64,000 bases of DNA from Acidobacteriota bacterium (GTDB lineage Bacteria > Acidobacteriota > Terriglobia > Bryobacterales > UBA6623): NCBI GenBank assembly GCA_016125275.1, contig WGMB01000002.1, positions 1-64,000 of the forward strand, given 5' to 3'. Under the pieces are notes generated by a model. The model was not told where the DNA came from. It worked only from the letters and a program-made list of their open reading frames with translations, and did no database searches. The translations under genes and the position numbers were made by a program. Below, piece after piece: positions 35,948 through 43,981 of this stretch. Every line of letters starts with the position of its first letter. Within the stretch, counting starts at the first letter, position 1.

Positions 35948-35979
35948 TCTAACTCCACACGTCTCTAGCTCCACACGTC
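35948..35979. repeat. Tandem 16-bp direct repeat
   Basis: TCTAACTCCACACGTC is immediately followed by TCTAGCTCCACACGTC (one mismatch). It lies in the 191-bp divergent gap between the VOC gene and the propeller/transglutaminase-like gene, 48-144 bp from the two starts, so it could be a paired regulator site. Confidence 0.6.
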
Positions 35980-36091
35980 GAGGATCCACCCGGTGGAGCG
36001 CCCTCCCGGAGCCCCCCGAAAACGCGCCGAATTTCCACAGATGCTCCGTGGAGTTCCGCGGAGCGGATCGAGTATTGTTTGGAATTTCACC

Positions 36092-38308
36092 ATGCCGGAC
36101 TCATCCTATTCCATCGCGGTCCTGGGGACGACGTCCCGAGGCGAGAGCAACGTCTTCACGCTCTCCCCAGGGGCCGCCGCCGCCCTCGCCCACACTTTCC
36201 CCGCCGAGCCGGACGTCCGCTATTCCGGCTTGGCTTATGCGCTGTTCGAGCCGGAGCGCAGCGGCCCGGACACGCCTCCCTGGCGCAAGGGAGACATCCT
36301 GGTCGCGCGTAGCGAGGCGTCGCGCGCGGCGCAGACCCGCGGCATCGTTCGGCTGCGCCCGACGCCCGTCAGGGCCGGCCAGTTCGAGTACCGGGCCGAG
36401 ACGCTGCTGCTGACCAAGGGCAAACCGACGGGCGGATTGGCGTTCGATCCCTTTGGCCGCCTCTACACCGCCGACCTCAGCGCCCGGCGGATCCTACGCA
36501 TCGACTTTGGCGCCGGAGGCGCGCTCGACGAGACGCCCTGGTTCGACGTGCCGCCCGCAATCGACTGGAATGGAGACTTTGCACTCTCCCCCGACGGAGC
36601 TCTGTTCCTGTCGGGCGGCGTCGGCTCCAAGGGGCGCCTCATCAAGCTCTCGCTCGGAACCGATCCCCGCCCCGGCGCCCCCTCGAACCCTCCGGTGCTG
36701 CATCGTCCGGCCTACATCGAGAACAGCGCGATCCAGGGTTTCAGCTTCTACGACAACGACCGCGTGCTGTTCGCCGACGGCTCCGGGGCCTACGCTCTGG
36801 CTACGATCGACCCGGCCTTCGACCCAGCCCGCAACGCCGCGGCGCCGGCGGGGTCTGCGCCGCGCTATGCCGCCCCGGAATTGGCGCGCACGGCCATCGT
36901 GGACGTCTCGGTGATGCGAAACGCTTGGCAGGACTACCTGCAGGCCCAGCCCATCGTCGCAGACGCCATTTCCTGGTCGCCCCAGCCTGCGAACGCGGTT
37001 CCTTACCGCCGGTGGGACGCGGAACCGCCGACCGCGGACCTGGACCGCCGTCTCCACCGGATGTACGGCTGGATCGCCGCCGGGGAGTCCGCGCCGTTGG
37101 CCTACCGCTGGCAGATCGACCCGCTCACCGGCCAAACGCGGATTGGGCCCGAGACGCTGCAGATGTGGACCACGATCAGCCGGGACGACGCCGTCGACGC
37201 CTACCTGTCCTACCTCGCGCACTGCCTCTGGGTGCAGGTCCACAAGCAGACGCCTTGGAAGCTGCACGGCTACTCCCAGTCGGACCTGGATCTGCTGTTT
37301 CGCGGCGAAAACCTCTACCAGCCCAAGGACGCGACAGGCGCCCTGTTCCGCCTCAACGAGGGCGTTGTGGCCAACGCCATCCTCGGCGACCCCGTGCAGT
37401 CCTTCGCCTTTCTGACCGGGTCGGACCCCTCGGTTCGTCGCGGCCCTTCATTCATCCAGGCCAACCAGCGAACGACGATCTTTGCCCTCACGCGCTGGGT
37501 CATGGACCACATCCTGCACGGCTCCAACCCTTCCAGCAACGGCGTGGTCGCAGCCTACGGCTATATGGGATACGCCCCGGTGGAGACGGTTTTCCGGCGA
37601 AGGATCGATCCCGGCGGGCAGGGGCCGGTCGGCATGGTTCCCCGGCACTGGGCTTGGGCCGGATGCCATACCAGCGCCGGCTTCATGGTCCACTTGGCGC
37701 GGCTCCTCAACATCCCCGTGCGCCGCACGAAACTCTATGATTGGATTCCCGGCGCCACGGACTTCGGCTTCCACGGCGGGATCGACTTTCCGACCGAGCG
37801 GCTGGCCTGCTTCCACACCGACAGCTTCTACGCGAGCGGGCTGTTGTTCGACCCCTACCTCTCTCCCGAGCAGATCTACAACGGCGGGCCGCAGGCCGAC
37901 TATGCCGCCTACCTGCAACAGTACGGCGCCGTGCCCAGCACGCCGGCCGAAGCGACCGCGGGCAATCAGGCGTACGCCCGTCTCGACGCCAGAATCGCGG
38001 CGCGCAACGCAACTCACCCATTGCTCCGGGAGGTCTGGCGGGCGGTCGCCTACTCTTCCAACCCGCCGGAGGTTCCCTGCGCGCAGCGCTACGCGAGCGC
38101 CATTGCGCTGCTGACAGCGGCGGGACTGAGCGCCGCCGAAGCCGAGCAATTGATCTGTGACAACGTTCAGACGTACCTGAACTTCATCGCGGACTTTCGA
38201 GCCCGCCACGCCGCCGAGTTGCCCACCTCCGGGACCGAGCAGCAGCAAGTGCAAGCCGCCTACCAGCTCTACGAACAGCTCCACGCCCAGTGGGAGATCG
38301 CCCGCTAA
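36092..38308 (+). CDS. Beta-propeller plus transglutaminase-like protein
   Basis: 738 residues from the ATG at 36092 (the frame is open from 35993). There is no signal peptide. The N-terminal third reads as propeller blades (GGLAFDPFGRLYTADLSARR, WNGDFALSPDGALFLSGGVG, GFSFYDNDRVLFADGSGAYA). The C-terminal half contains WAWAGCHTSAGFMVHLARLL-N-IPVR, a strong match in spacing to the Cys-containing helix of transglutaminase-like enzymes, followed by a His in DFGFHGGIDF and HTD in LACFHTDSFYASG. That supports a Cys-His-Asp type active site acting on protein or peptide amides. The fusion is not one I recognise. Assignment rests on the local motif alone. Confidence 0.65.
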   Translation: MPDSSYSIAVLGTTSRGESNVFTLSPGAAAALAHTFPAEPDVRYSGLAYALFEPERSGPDTPPWRKGDILVARSEASRAAQTRGIVRLRPTPVRAGQFEYRAETLLLTKGKPTGGLAFDPFGRLYTADLSARRILRIDFGAGGALDETPWFDVPPAIDWNGDFALSPDGALFLSGGVGSKGRLIKLSLGTDPRPGAPSNPPVLHRPAYIENSAIQGFSFYDNDRVLFADGSGAYALATIDPAFDPARNAAAPAGSAPRYAAPELARTAIVDVSVMRNAWQDYLQAQPIVADAISWSPQPANAVPYRRWDAEPPTADLDRRLHRMYGWIAAGESAPLAYRWQIDPLTGQTRIGPETLQMWTTISRDDAVDAYLSYLAHCLWVQVHKQTPWKLHGYSQSDLDLLFRGENLYQPKDATGALFRLNEGVVANAILGDPVQSFAFLTGSDPSVRRGPSFIQANQRTTIFALTRWVMDHILHGSNPSSNGVVAAYGYMGYAPVETVFRRRIDPGGQGPVGMVPRHWAWAGCHTSAGFMVHLARLLNIPVRRTKLYDWIPGATDFGFHGGIDFPTERLACFHTDSFYASGLLFDPYLSPEQIYNGGPQADYAAYLQQYGAVPSTPAEATAGNQAYARLDARIAARNATHPLLREVWRAVAYSSNPPEVPCAQRYASAIALLTAAGLSAAEAEQLICDNVQTYLNFIADFRARHAAELPTSGTEQQQVQAAYQLYEQLHAQWEIAR

Positions 38309-38324
38309 CCAAGCTCGATGCGCG

Positions 38325-39098
38325 CTACGGCGGGGGCGGTGCGGCCGGCGGCGGGTCCGGGGCCTGCTCGTCGCCGGGGACCGGACGCGGCGTCGGAGTC
38401 GTACCGCCGCCTGTTCCGCCGCCGCTGCCGGTGCGATTGCCGATCTGCTGCCAGATCGAGGCGGCGATGCGGGCCACGTCCTCGGCGATGTTCGCCGCCT
38501 TCACGCCGTCCATGCCGGCCTTTGCCAGCGGCGTATTGGCGTCGATCGTCAGCGACTGCCCCGCCCCGACGGGCGTCTCCTTGTTGCTCGGCAGAATGCG
38601 GTGCCGCACGCCCACCAAGCCTTCGGTCACCGAGACTACGGTCGTCTCATACTCGTTGACTTCCACATCAAAGGTGGTGCCGCGCACCGAGATGACCGCC
38701 GTGGGCGTGAAGATGCGATGCGGGTTCGGCTGGCCGCCCAGTTTCTCGATGTAAATTCTGACGCGGCCCAGGAACACGTCGATCAGGTCGCGTAGATTGC
38801 CGGGATTCTTCCGAAAAATCACCCGTGAGTTCGGATAGACCAGAAAGTCGGCGCCGTCTTCCACGGCAAGGTGCGCGAAGCCGTCGTCGCCGGTGAGGAT
38901 CATCTCGCCCACCGCCACGCGGTCCCCGGTGAATAGAGCCCACTCCTGCTCATGCCGAATGACGGAGACGTCACCCTGGGCTTCCACGACCTCCGCCGCC
39001 GTGGGCGCCTCGGTCGCGGCGATCTGGGCATGCAGATACATCGGCGCCAGAAGCAGCGCCAGCGCGGCCAGAGAACAACTTTGGAGGCGGGCGATCAC
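38325..39098 (-). CDS. FecR-domain secreted protein
   Basis: 257 residues, signal peptide MIARLQSCSLAALALLLAPM..HAQ. The FecR domain (about 38-175) includes EVVEAQGDVSVIRHEQEWAL, GDRVAVGEMILTGDDGFAHL, NSRVIFRKNPGN and the hallmark TPTAVISVRGTTFDVEV. A Gly/Pro-rich disordered tail ends the protein (GGGTGGGTTPTPRP ... PPPAAPPPP). Unlike anti-sigma FecR proteins it has no cytoplasmic part or TM helix, so it is more likely a periplasmic structural or sensing protein. It converges on the preceding gene with 16 bp between. Confidence 0.88.
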   Translation of the reverse strand: MIARLQSCSLAALALLLAPMYLHAQIAATEAPTAAEVVEAQGDVSVIRHEQEWALFTGDRVAVGEMILTGDDGFAHLAVEDGADFLVYPNSRVIFRKNPGNLRDLIDVFLGRVRIYIEKLGGQPNPHRIFTPTAVISVRGTTFDVEVNEYETTVVSVTEGLVGVRHRILPSNKETPVGAGQSLTIDANTPLAKAGMDGVKAANIAEDVARIAASIWQQIGNRTGSGGGTGGGTTPTPRPVPGDEQAPDPPPAAPPPP

Positions 39099-39234
39099 GA
39101 GACTCCCGAAACCCCATTATCGCGGGCGCCGTCACTCATGCACGCGAAAAACCATAGGGCGCGGCGCCGAAGTCTCGGGTTTTCTTTCGATTCCGTCGAT
39201 GGATGGCCGTGCGCTAGTCTGGTTAGGACATACC

Positions 39235-39255
39235 ACCGTGTCGGGATGACACGGT
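39235..39255. promoter_or_regulatory. 8-bp perfect inverted repeat upstream of propeller gene
   Basis: ACCGTGTC and GACACGGT surround a 5-base loop, 62-82 bp before the ATG at 39317 in the divergent gap with the FecR-domain gene. Could be an operator or a leader hairpin. Confidence 0.45.
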
Positions 39256-39316
39256 CGGTAGCGCGACTCGCCGTCGGGGGCGCGGCGCGTCCTCTTACGG
39301 TAGCCCCCTGGTCCGT

Positions 39317-41245
39317 ATGCTCCTTCGAGGAACGTTGGCGGTCGCAGTGGTTGTGGGTCTCGCCACGGCCGGGCCGTTGCGCGCCGAAGGGCCCTGGACG
39401 CTGCTCGGAGACCACGGCTTGACGGCCGGTTTGGCCGGCCCGCGCGGCGCCGGCGTGAGCTTCGTGGGCGTCTCGGTCGACGGCCGCACGCTGGCCGCCG
39501 TCACCGCGAGCGGCAAGGCCTGGGAGTCCTCCGACCAAGGTGCGAGCTGGCGCGCCGTCGAAGCCATCGACGCCACGACGCTTCTCCATCCGGAGAGGGC
39601 CGAGGCCGCCCCGCCCGGAGTGCCCGACGCCCTTACCATCCGGCATCCCTACCGGGCCGGTTGGCTCTACGCCCTAGCCGACGATCTCTACCGCAGCGAG
39701 GACGACGGCGCGACCTGGGTCGGGCTGACCGACGAGGCGGCCTTGCCGATGATCGGCGCGACGCCTTCCGCGATCGCCTTCGACCCCGCCGACCCGGAGC
39801 GGATCTTCGTGGCCACCGAGGCCGGACTGTGGCGCTCGGCCGACGCCGGTCTGACCTGGGTGGGGCTCAACGCGACGCTACCCAACTTCCCCGCCGGGCT
39901 CTTTCGCCCGCTCGATGACGGCGCTCCGCCTTTGCTCGAGATCGAGGGCTTGGGGCCGGCGCTGCTGCCGGGCGGCGCGCCCCGCTGGATTCTAGCCGCG
40001 CAACCTTCTCCGGCGGCCCCCGCCGACGCGCGCACGGCCTTTGAGGTGTTTCTCGCTGGAGGCGCCGTCGGCGGCTCCGGCCGCGCTGGATCGGAGGAAG
40101 CCGTCACCGCTCTGGCCGTCTCTGGCGGCCCCGAGCCGTTGCAGTTCGTGGGCATGCGCGACGGCCGGGTGTGGATCTCCGCCGACGCCGGAGCCTCCTG
40201 GCGGCCCGCGGGCGAGGGACTGCCGCGCGACGGTCGCAGCGTCGTGGACCTTTGGGCGGACCCCGGCGCGTCGCTGGCGGCGATCGCCGTCTTCGCGGGC
40301 CCGTCCGGCGGACGCGTCTTCCGCACGGTCGATGGCGGGAGATTGTGGGACGACCTGACCGCCGACTTGCCGGCCGGAGAGATTCGGGCGGCGACGGCCT
40401 CAGCCGACGGCGAAGCCGTCTACGCGGCCGGCGACGACGGAGTTTTCTTCGCGTCAGCATCGCTGCGCAGCCCAACGCCGGCCACGAGCTGGCAAGCGGT
40501 CGGCGACGAGCTGCCCGTCGCGGCGCCGCGCGACCTCTTCGTCAACTCCCGTACGGGCCAACTCTACGTCTCGCTCGAAGGCTACGGCGTCTACCGCCGG
40601 CGCGCGCCGGACGTGCTGCGCTCCCTGCGGCTACTCAACGCCGCCGATCTCAGTGACCGGCCTGTCGCCCCGGGCGGCCTGCTGACGGTAGTCGGCGCGG
40701 CGGTGGGAACGGCCACCATCGACGGCGCCCCGGCGCCGGTGCTGTTCGCCTCGCCGGAGGAGTCGCAGATCCAGGCGCCGTTCGACGCCGCGGCAGGCCG
40801 TGCGGCGACCGTGCGCCTGTCGACCTCGGAAGGCGTGGAAACCCTGCGCTTTCCCGTCCAATCCCTGGCCCCGGCCATCTTCACCACGGACGGCGAGCCG
40901 TTGGTGGTGGACGCCGGCACGGGCCGCCTGCTCGACCTGACGCGTCCGGCCCGCCCCGGCTCACGCGTGCTGATCCTATCGGCCGGCCTCGGCGCAGTCA
41001 ACCCGACTTGGCCGGCCGGCGTGGCGGCGCCCACCGAGAACCCGCCCGCCGTGGTCGCGGCCGTCTCCGCCTTTCTCGATGGCGTTCCGCTCGAAGTCGT
41101 CGGCGCTTCGCTGGCCGGCGGCTACGTCGGCGCTTACTGGGTGGAGGCGCAACTGCCGAGCTCGCTGCGGGGCGGGCTGGGGCGGCTCGAGATCGAAGCC
41201 GGGGGCCGACGCAGCAACACGGTCCAGCTCTTCCTGGCGCCTTAG
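39317..41245 (+). CDS. BNR/sortilin-like propeller with Solibacter-type C-terminal domain
   Basis: 642 residues with a signal peptide (MLLRGTLAVAVVVGLATAGPLRAE). Residues about 30-430 are BNR-like propeller repeats with the Asp-box spacing: AWESSDQGASWRAVEA, LYRSEDDGATWVGLTD, LWRSADAGLTWVGLN, VWISADAGASWRPAG and VFRTVDGGRLWDDL. Residues about 435-642 match the C-terminal domain common in Solibacter proteins (LRLLNAADLSDRPVAPGGLL, SPEESQIQAPFDAA, FTTDGEPLVVDAGTGRL, LILSAGLGAVNPTWPAG). It is exported, and the domain is strongly tied to Acidobacteriota. The function of the tail is unknown. Confidence 0.9.
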   Translation: MLLRGTLAVAVVVGLATAGPLRAEGPWTLLGDHGLTAGLAGPRGAGVSFVGVSVDGRTLAAVTASGKAWESSDQGASWRAVEAIDATTLLHPERAEAAPPGVPDALTIRHPYRAGWLYALADDLYRSEDDGATWVGLTDEAALPMIGATPSAIAFDPADPERIFVATEAGLWRSADAGLTWVGLNATLPNFPAGLFRPLDDGAPPLLEIEGLGPALLPGGAPRWILAAQPSPAAPADARTAFEVFLAGGAVGGSGRAGSEEAVTALAVSGGPEPLQFVGMRDGRVWISADAGASWRPAGEGLPRDGRSVVDLWADPGASLAAIAVFAGPSGGRVFRTVDGGRLWDDLTADLPAGEIRAATASADGEAVYAAGDDGVFFASASLRSPTPATSWQAVGDELPVAAPRDLFVNSRTGQLYVSLEGYGVYRRRAPDVLRSLRLLNAADLSDRPVAPGGLLTVVGAAVGTATIDGAPAPVLFASPEESQIQAPFDAAAGRAATVRLSTSEGVETLRFPVQSLAPAIFTTDGEPLVVDAGTGRLLDLTRPARPGSRVLILSAGLGAVNPTWPAGVAAPTENPPAVVAAVSAFLDGVPLEVVGASLAGGYVGAYWVEAQLPSSLRGGLGRLEIEAGGRRSNTVQLFLAP

Positions 41246-41261
41246 GCGCCGTCGCGAAGCG

Positions 41262-42842
41262 ATGTCCCAGAGGCTGCATAGCGCGCTGTGGACCGGCGGC
41301 GCGTTGCTGTTGGTCCTGCTGGTCTACGGCCAGTCTGTCTATCGCTCGCCCGCCTTCGGCTCGCTCGCCGACCAGGGCTATCACTTGGCCGCTCAGGAGT
41401 CCTTTGCCGCCGGCTGGGCAGCCGGCGAGATCCTGCCTTCCTGGGACGCCGCCGCCAACGGCGGCCGCGGCAGCCCCGGCTTCGTGCTCTACCCTCCGCT
41501 GTTCGCCGGCCTGGGCGCGGCGCTGGCGAAGCTCGTGGGCGACCCGGTCGAGGGCCTGCGGCTGGCGTTTCTGCTGGCGACAACGGCGGTGTTCGGCGGA
41601 GTCTTCTACCTCGCATGCGGCTGGGCGACGCCCCGCTTGGCTGCCTCGGCGGCGTCCTTGGCGCTCCTGTTGCCCGGGGCGACTTTCCCCAGCTTGGCTC
41701 GGGGGATGTATCCGCAGTTCCTGGCGCTGGCGTGGATTGCGCTGCTGCTGGGTGCGCTGGATCGCCTGGCCGCCGGCCGCCGCCCCAACCGCTCCGCCGC
41801 CGTGCTGGCCATCGCGGCGGCCGGGCTGATTCTCACGCACACGCTCAGCGCCTACATGCTGCTGGCCCTGCTGCTCGTCGGCGCCCCTTGGTGGTTCCGG
41901 GCGCTGGACCGGCCGGCCCTGATCCGCGCGGCGCTCGCCGGCCTCGTGGCGCTCGCCGCAACGGCTTGGTTTTGGGTTCCGATGCTGCTGGTCGCGGGCG
42001 AGGCGCAGACGGACTTTCTGGCCCAAGCCCACCCCTACGCCCGCAGCCTCTGGTTCGGGCCGCGCGCCGAAGCCACGGCGCTGGAGCGGAGTTGGGCGAC
42101 CACCAACGCTTTCGGACAGGCACTGGCCGCGGCGCAACTCGTCCTGGCCGCGCTGCTGGCCTGGGTCCTCCGTCGCCAACCGAAGCCGCCCTCGCTGGCG
42201 GCGTTGCCGGCCGTCGTCGGCTTCGTCGCCTGCGCAAACCTGTTTCCCGTCGGCGAGTGGCTGACCTCGCTTCCCGGGTTCTCCAAGCTCCAGTTTGCTT
42301 GGCGCTGGCAGGGTCCGCTGGCGGTGCTGTGCGCCGCCGGCTGGGCCGCCGCCCCGGCGCCGGAGCGGCGCGGCCTCGGCGTCCTGGCGGGGCTGATCGC
42401 CCTGGCCTTCGCGCCGTTGGCGCTGCCCGCCAAGCGGCAGCCGACCAAGCTTCCCAGCGACCTCTCCCGCGTCTACGAGCTCGACGAGTTCGAGCAAGTC
42501 GAGCCCGCCGTGCGAGCCGCCTACCTGGGCAATCGCATCGAGATGCGGCCGCTCGGCGCCGACCGCCGCATCTATCCTCCGGGAGCCCCGGGCCGCTGGG
42601 AGGTCATCGAGGGCTCCGCCGACGTCGCGCTGGAGTCGCTCGCCCCCAGCCGCCGGGTCTACCGAATCTCCGCCACGACTCCGGTCCGGCTCCGCCTGCT
42701 CACCTACGCCTTCTCCGGCTGGCGAGCCTCCTGGAACGGCCGGCCGCTGCCGATCGAGCCCGAGCCCGGGTCGGGCCTCCAACTGCTTCGCCTGCCCGCC
42801 GGCGAAGGCCGGCTCGAGCTGCGCTTTCATCGCTGGCCATGA
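41262..42842 (+). CDS. Multi-pass membrane protein, glycosyltransferase/PTPS-related type
   Basis: 526 residues from the ATG at 41262. About ten TM helices. The first loop has SLADQGYHLAAQESFAAGWA and WDAAANGGRGSPGFVLYPPL, resembling the acidic/aromatic extracytoplasmic loop of GT-C-type transferases and of the membrane family called 6-pyruvoyl-tetrahydropterin-synthase-related. The soluble C-terminal part (about 420-526) ends in a small beta-sandwich (RLRLLTYAFSGWRASWNGRP), as in O-antigen or lipid-linked sugar transferases that carry a carbohydrate-binding tail. Starts 16 bp after the propeller gene, so possibly one operon. The sugar substrate is unknown. Confidence 0.72.
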   Translation: MSQRLHSALWTGGALLLVLLVYGQSVYRSPAFGSLADQGYHLAAQESFAAGWAAGEILPSWDAAANGGRGSPGFVLYPPLFAGLGAALAKLVGDPVEGLRLAFLLATTAVFGGVFYLACGWATPRLAASAASLALLLPGATFPSLARGMYPQFLALAWIALLLGALDRLAAGRRPNRSAAVLAIAAAGLILTHTLSAYMLLALLLVGAPWWFRALDRPALIRAALAGLVALAATAWFWVPMLLVAGEAQTDFLAQAHPYARSLWFGPRAEATALERSWATTNAFGQALAAAQLVLAALLAWVLRRQPKPPSLAALPAVVGFVACANLFPVGEWLTSLPGFSKLQFAWRWQGPLAVLCAAGWAAAPAPERRGLGVLAGLIALAFAPLALPAKRQPTKLPSDLSRVYELDEFEQVEPAVRAAYLGNRIEMRPLGADRRIYPPGAPGRWEVIEGSADVALESLAPSRRVYRISATTPVRLRLLTYAFSGWRASWNGRPLPIEPEPGSGLQLLRLPAGEGRLELRFHRWP

Positions 42843-42849
42843 AAATATT

Positions 42850-42873
42850 TGACGCGTCATTCATCGTCATGAC
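42850..42873. promoter_or_regulatory. Palindromes in MarR promoter region
   Basis: TGACGCGTCA (42850-42859, perfect 10 bp) and GTCATGAC (42866-42873, perfect 8 bp) lie 13-36 bp before the MarR GTG start. TTGACG at 42849 would overlap a -35 box. Both fit autorepression by the MarR-family protein. Confidence 0.6.
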
Positions 42874-42885
42874 ATCATTCTTGAT

Positions 42886-43410
42886 GTGGAGCCCCAACGC
42901 AGCGCCCTTCAGGATGAGATCCGGCAACAGCGGCCTTTCCCGTCGAAAGCGCAGGAAGCCGCGCTCGGCCTTCTCAAGACCGCCGATCTGGTTCGACGCC
43001 TGATCGCGCACGTTCTGGAGCCCCATGGCGTCACGCCGCAGCAGTACAACGTTCTCCGCATCCTGCGCGGCGCCGGAGCAACCGGCATTCCGACCCTGAC
43101 CATCGCCGAACGCATGATCGAGCAGACCCCCGGGGTGACCCGTCTGCTCGACCGCATCGAGGCCAAGGGCTGGGCCGAACGCAAACGTTGCTCCGGCGAC
43201 CGTCGCCAGGTGTTGTGTTTTCTGACTCCCGCCGGGGCGGAGCTGCTTTGCCGCCTCGACGAACCCGTGGAACGGATCGACCGCGAAGCCGTCGGAGACC
43301 TCTCCGACGACGATCTCGGAACCCTGATCCGCCTACTCGATACGATCCGGGCGGCTCATGCCGCCCCGCCCCCTGAATGCGAACCGCAAGGAGATTCAAG
43401 CCATGAGTGA
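42886..43410 (+). CDS. MarR-family transcriptional regulator
   Basis: 174 residues from a GTG. Winged-helix MarR fold: KTADLVRRLIAHVLEPHGVT, PQQYNVLRILRGAGATGIPT, LTIAERMIEQTPGVTRLLDR, IEAKGWAERKRCSGDRRQVL and CFLTPAGAELL; the conserved DRR of the wing is present. It likely responds to a small phenolic or other stress ligand and represses its own operon. The next gene overlaps it (ATG at 43403 inside the stop region, 8 bp), so the SnoaL-like protein is co-translated. Confidence 0.93.
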   Translation: MEPQRSALQDEIRQQRPFPSKAQEAALGLLKTADLVRRLIAHVLEPHGVTPQQYNVLRILRGAGATGIPTLTIAERMIEQTPGVTRLLDRIEAKGWAERKRCSGDRRQVLCFLTPAGAELLCRLDEPVERIDREAVGDLSDDDLGTLIRLLDTIRAAHAAPPPECEPQGDSSHE

Positions 43411-43762
43411 TTTCAAGCAACTCGACCAGGAAGTGGACAACTCCATCCTCACCGGAACGGCCCTGGAGGCCTTCGACAAGTTCTACGCCGACGACGTCGT
43501 GATGGTCGAAGGCGACGGCAAGACCTTCGAAGGCAAAGCCGTGAACCGCAAGCGCGAGGAGGAGTTCTTCGGCTCCGTCGAACAGTTCCACGGCGCCGAG
43601 ATCCTCGCCAAGGCCTACGGCGACAACGTCTCGTTCGCCGAATGGGTCTATGACGTGACGTTCAAGGGCGGCCAGCGCGTGAAGATGGAGCAGGTCGCGG
43701 TGCGCCACTGGAAGAACGGCAAGATCGTCAAGGAGCGCTTCTACTACTTCGGCGCCCACTGA
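43403..43762 (+). CDS. SnoaL/NTF2-like protein
   Basis: 119 residues. SnoaL-type alpha+beta cone: LTGTALEAFDKFYADDVVMV, EGDGKTFEGKAVNRKREEEF, FAEWVYDVTFKGGQRVKMEQ and VAVRHWKNGKIVKERFYYF. An AAGGAG RBS inside the MarR gene precedes the ATG. Members bind or transform small hydrophobic compounds, or are steroid/polyketide isomerases or cyclases; here the link to a MarR sensor suggests a role in handling its ligand. Confidence 0.88.
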   Translation: MSDFKQLDQEVDNSILTGTALEAFDKFYADDVVMVEGDGKTFEGKAVNRKREEEFFGSVEQFHGAEILAKAYGDNVSFAEWVYDVTFKGGQRVKMEQVAVRHWKNGKIVKERFYYFGAH

Positions 43763-43775
43763 CGCCAGGGACCCT

Positions 43776-43802
43776 GACCCCGAGGCCTTCAGCCTCGGGG
43801 TC
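43776..43802 (+). terminator. 11-bp perfect hairpin after SnoaL gene
   Basis: GACCCCGAGGC pairs perfectly with GCCTCGGGGTC across CTTCA. It follows the SnoaL-like stop by 13 bp. No T-run, so it may act as a weak or Rho-assisted terminator or an mRNA 3' end. Confidence 0.65.
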
Positions 43803-43981
43803 GCCGCCAAGCCCCCTCTCTCGTTTGCGGGCCTGGGATCATCGGGATAGCGGACTGCCAAGGACCTGCCGTCCCGGATCTGCAGCTCCCATTGGGCTCA
43901 CTTTCCCGCTGAGATCCAGGCCGCGAGCGGCGGGGGCTCCCAATATTGCGGAAACGACGGTCATCAAATATACTTCAGCGC

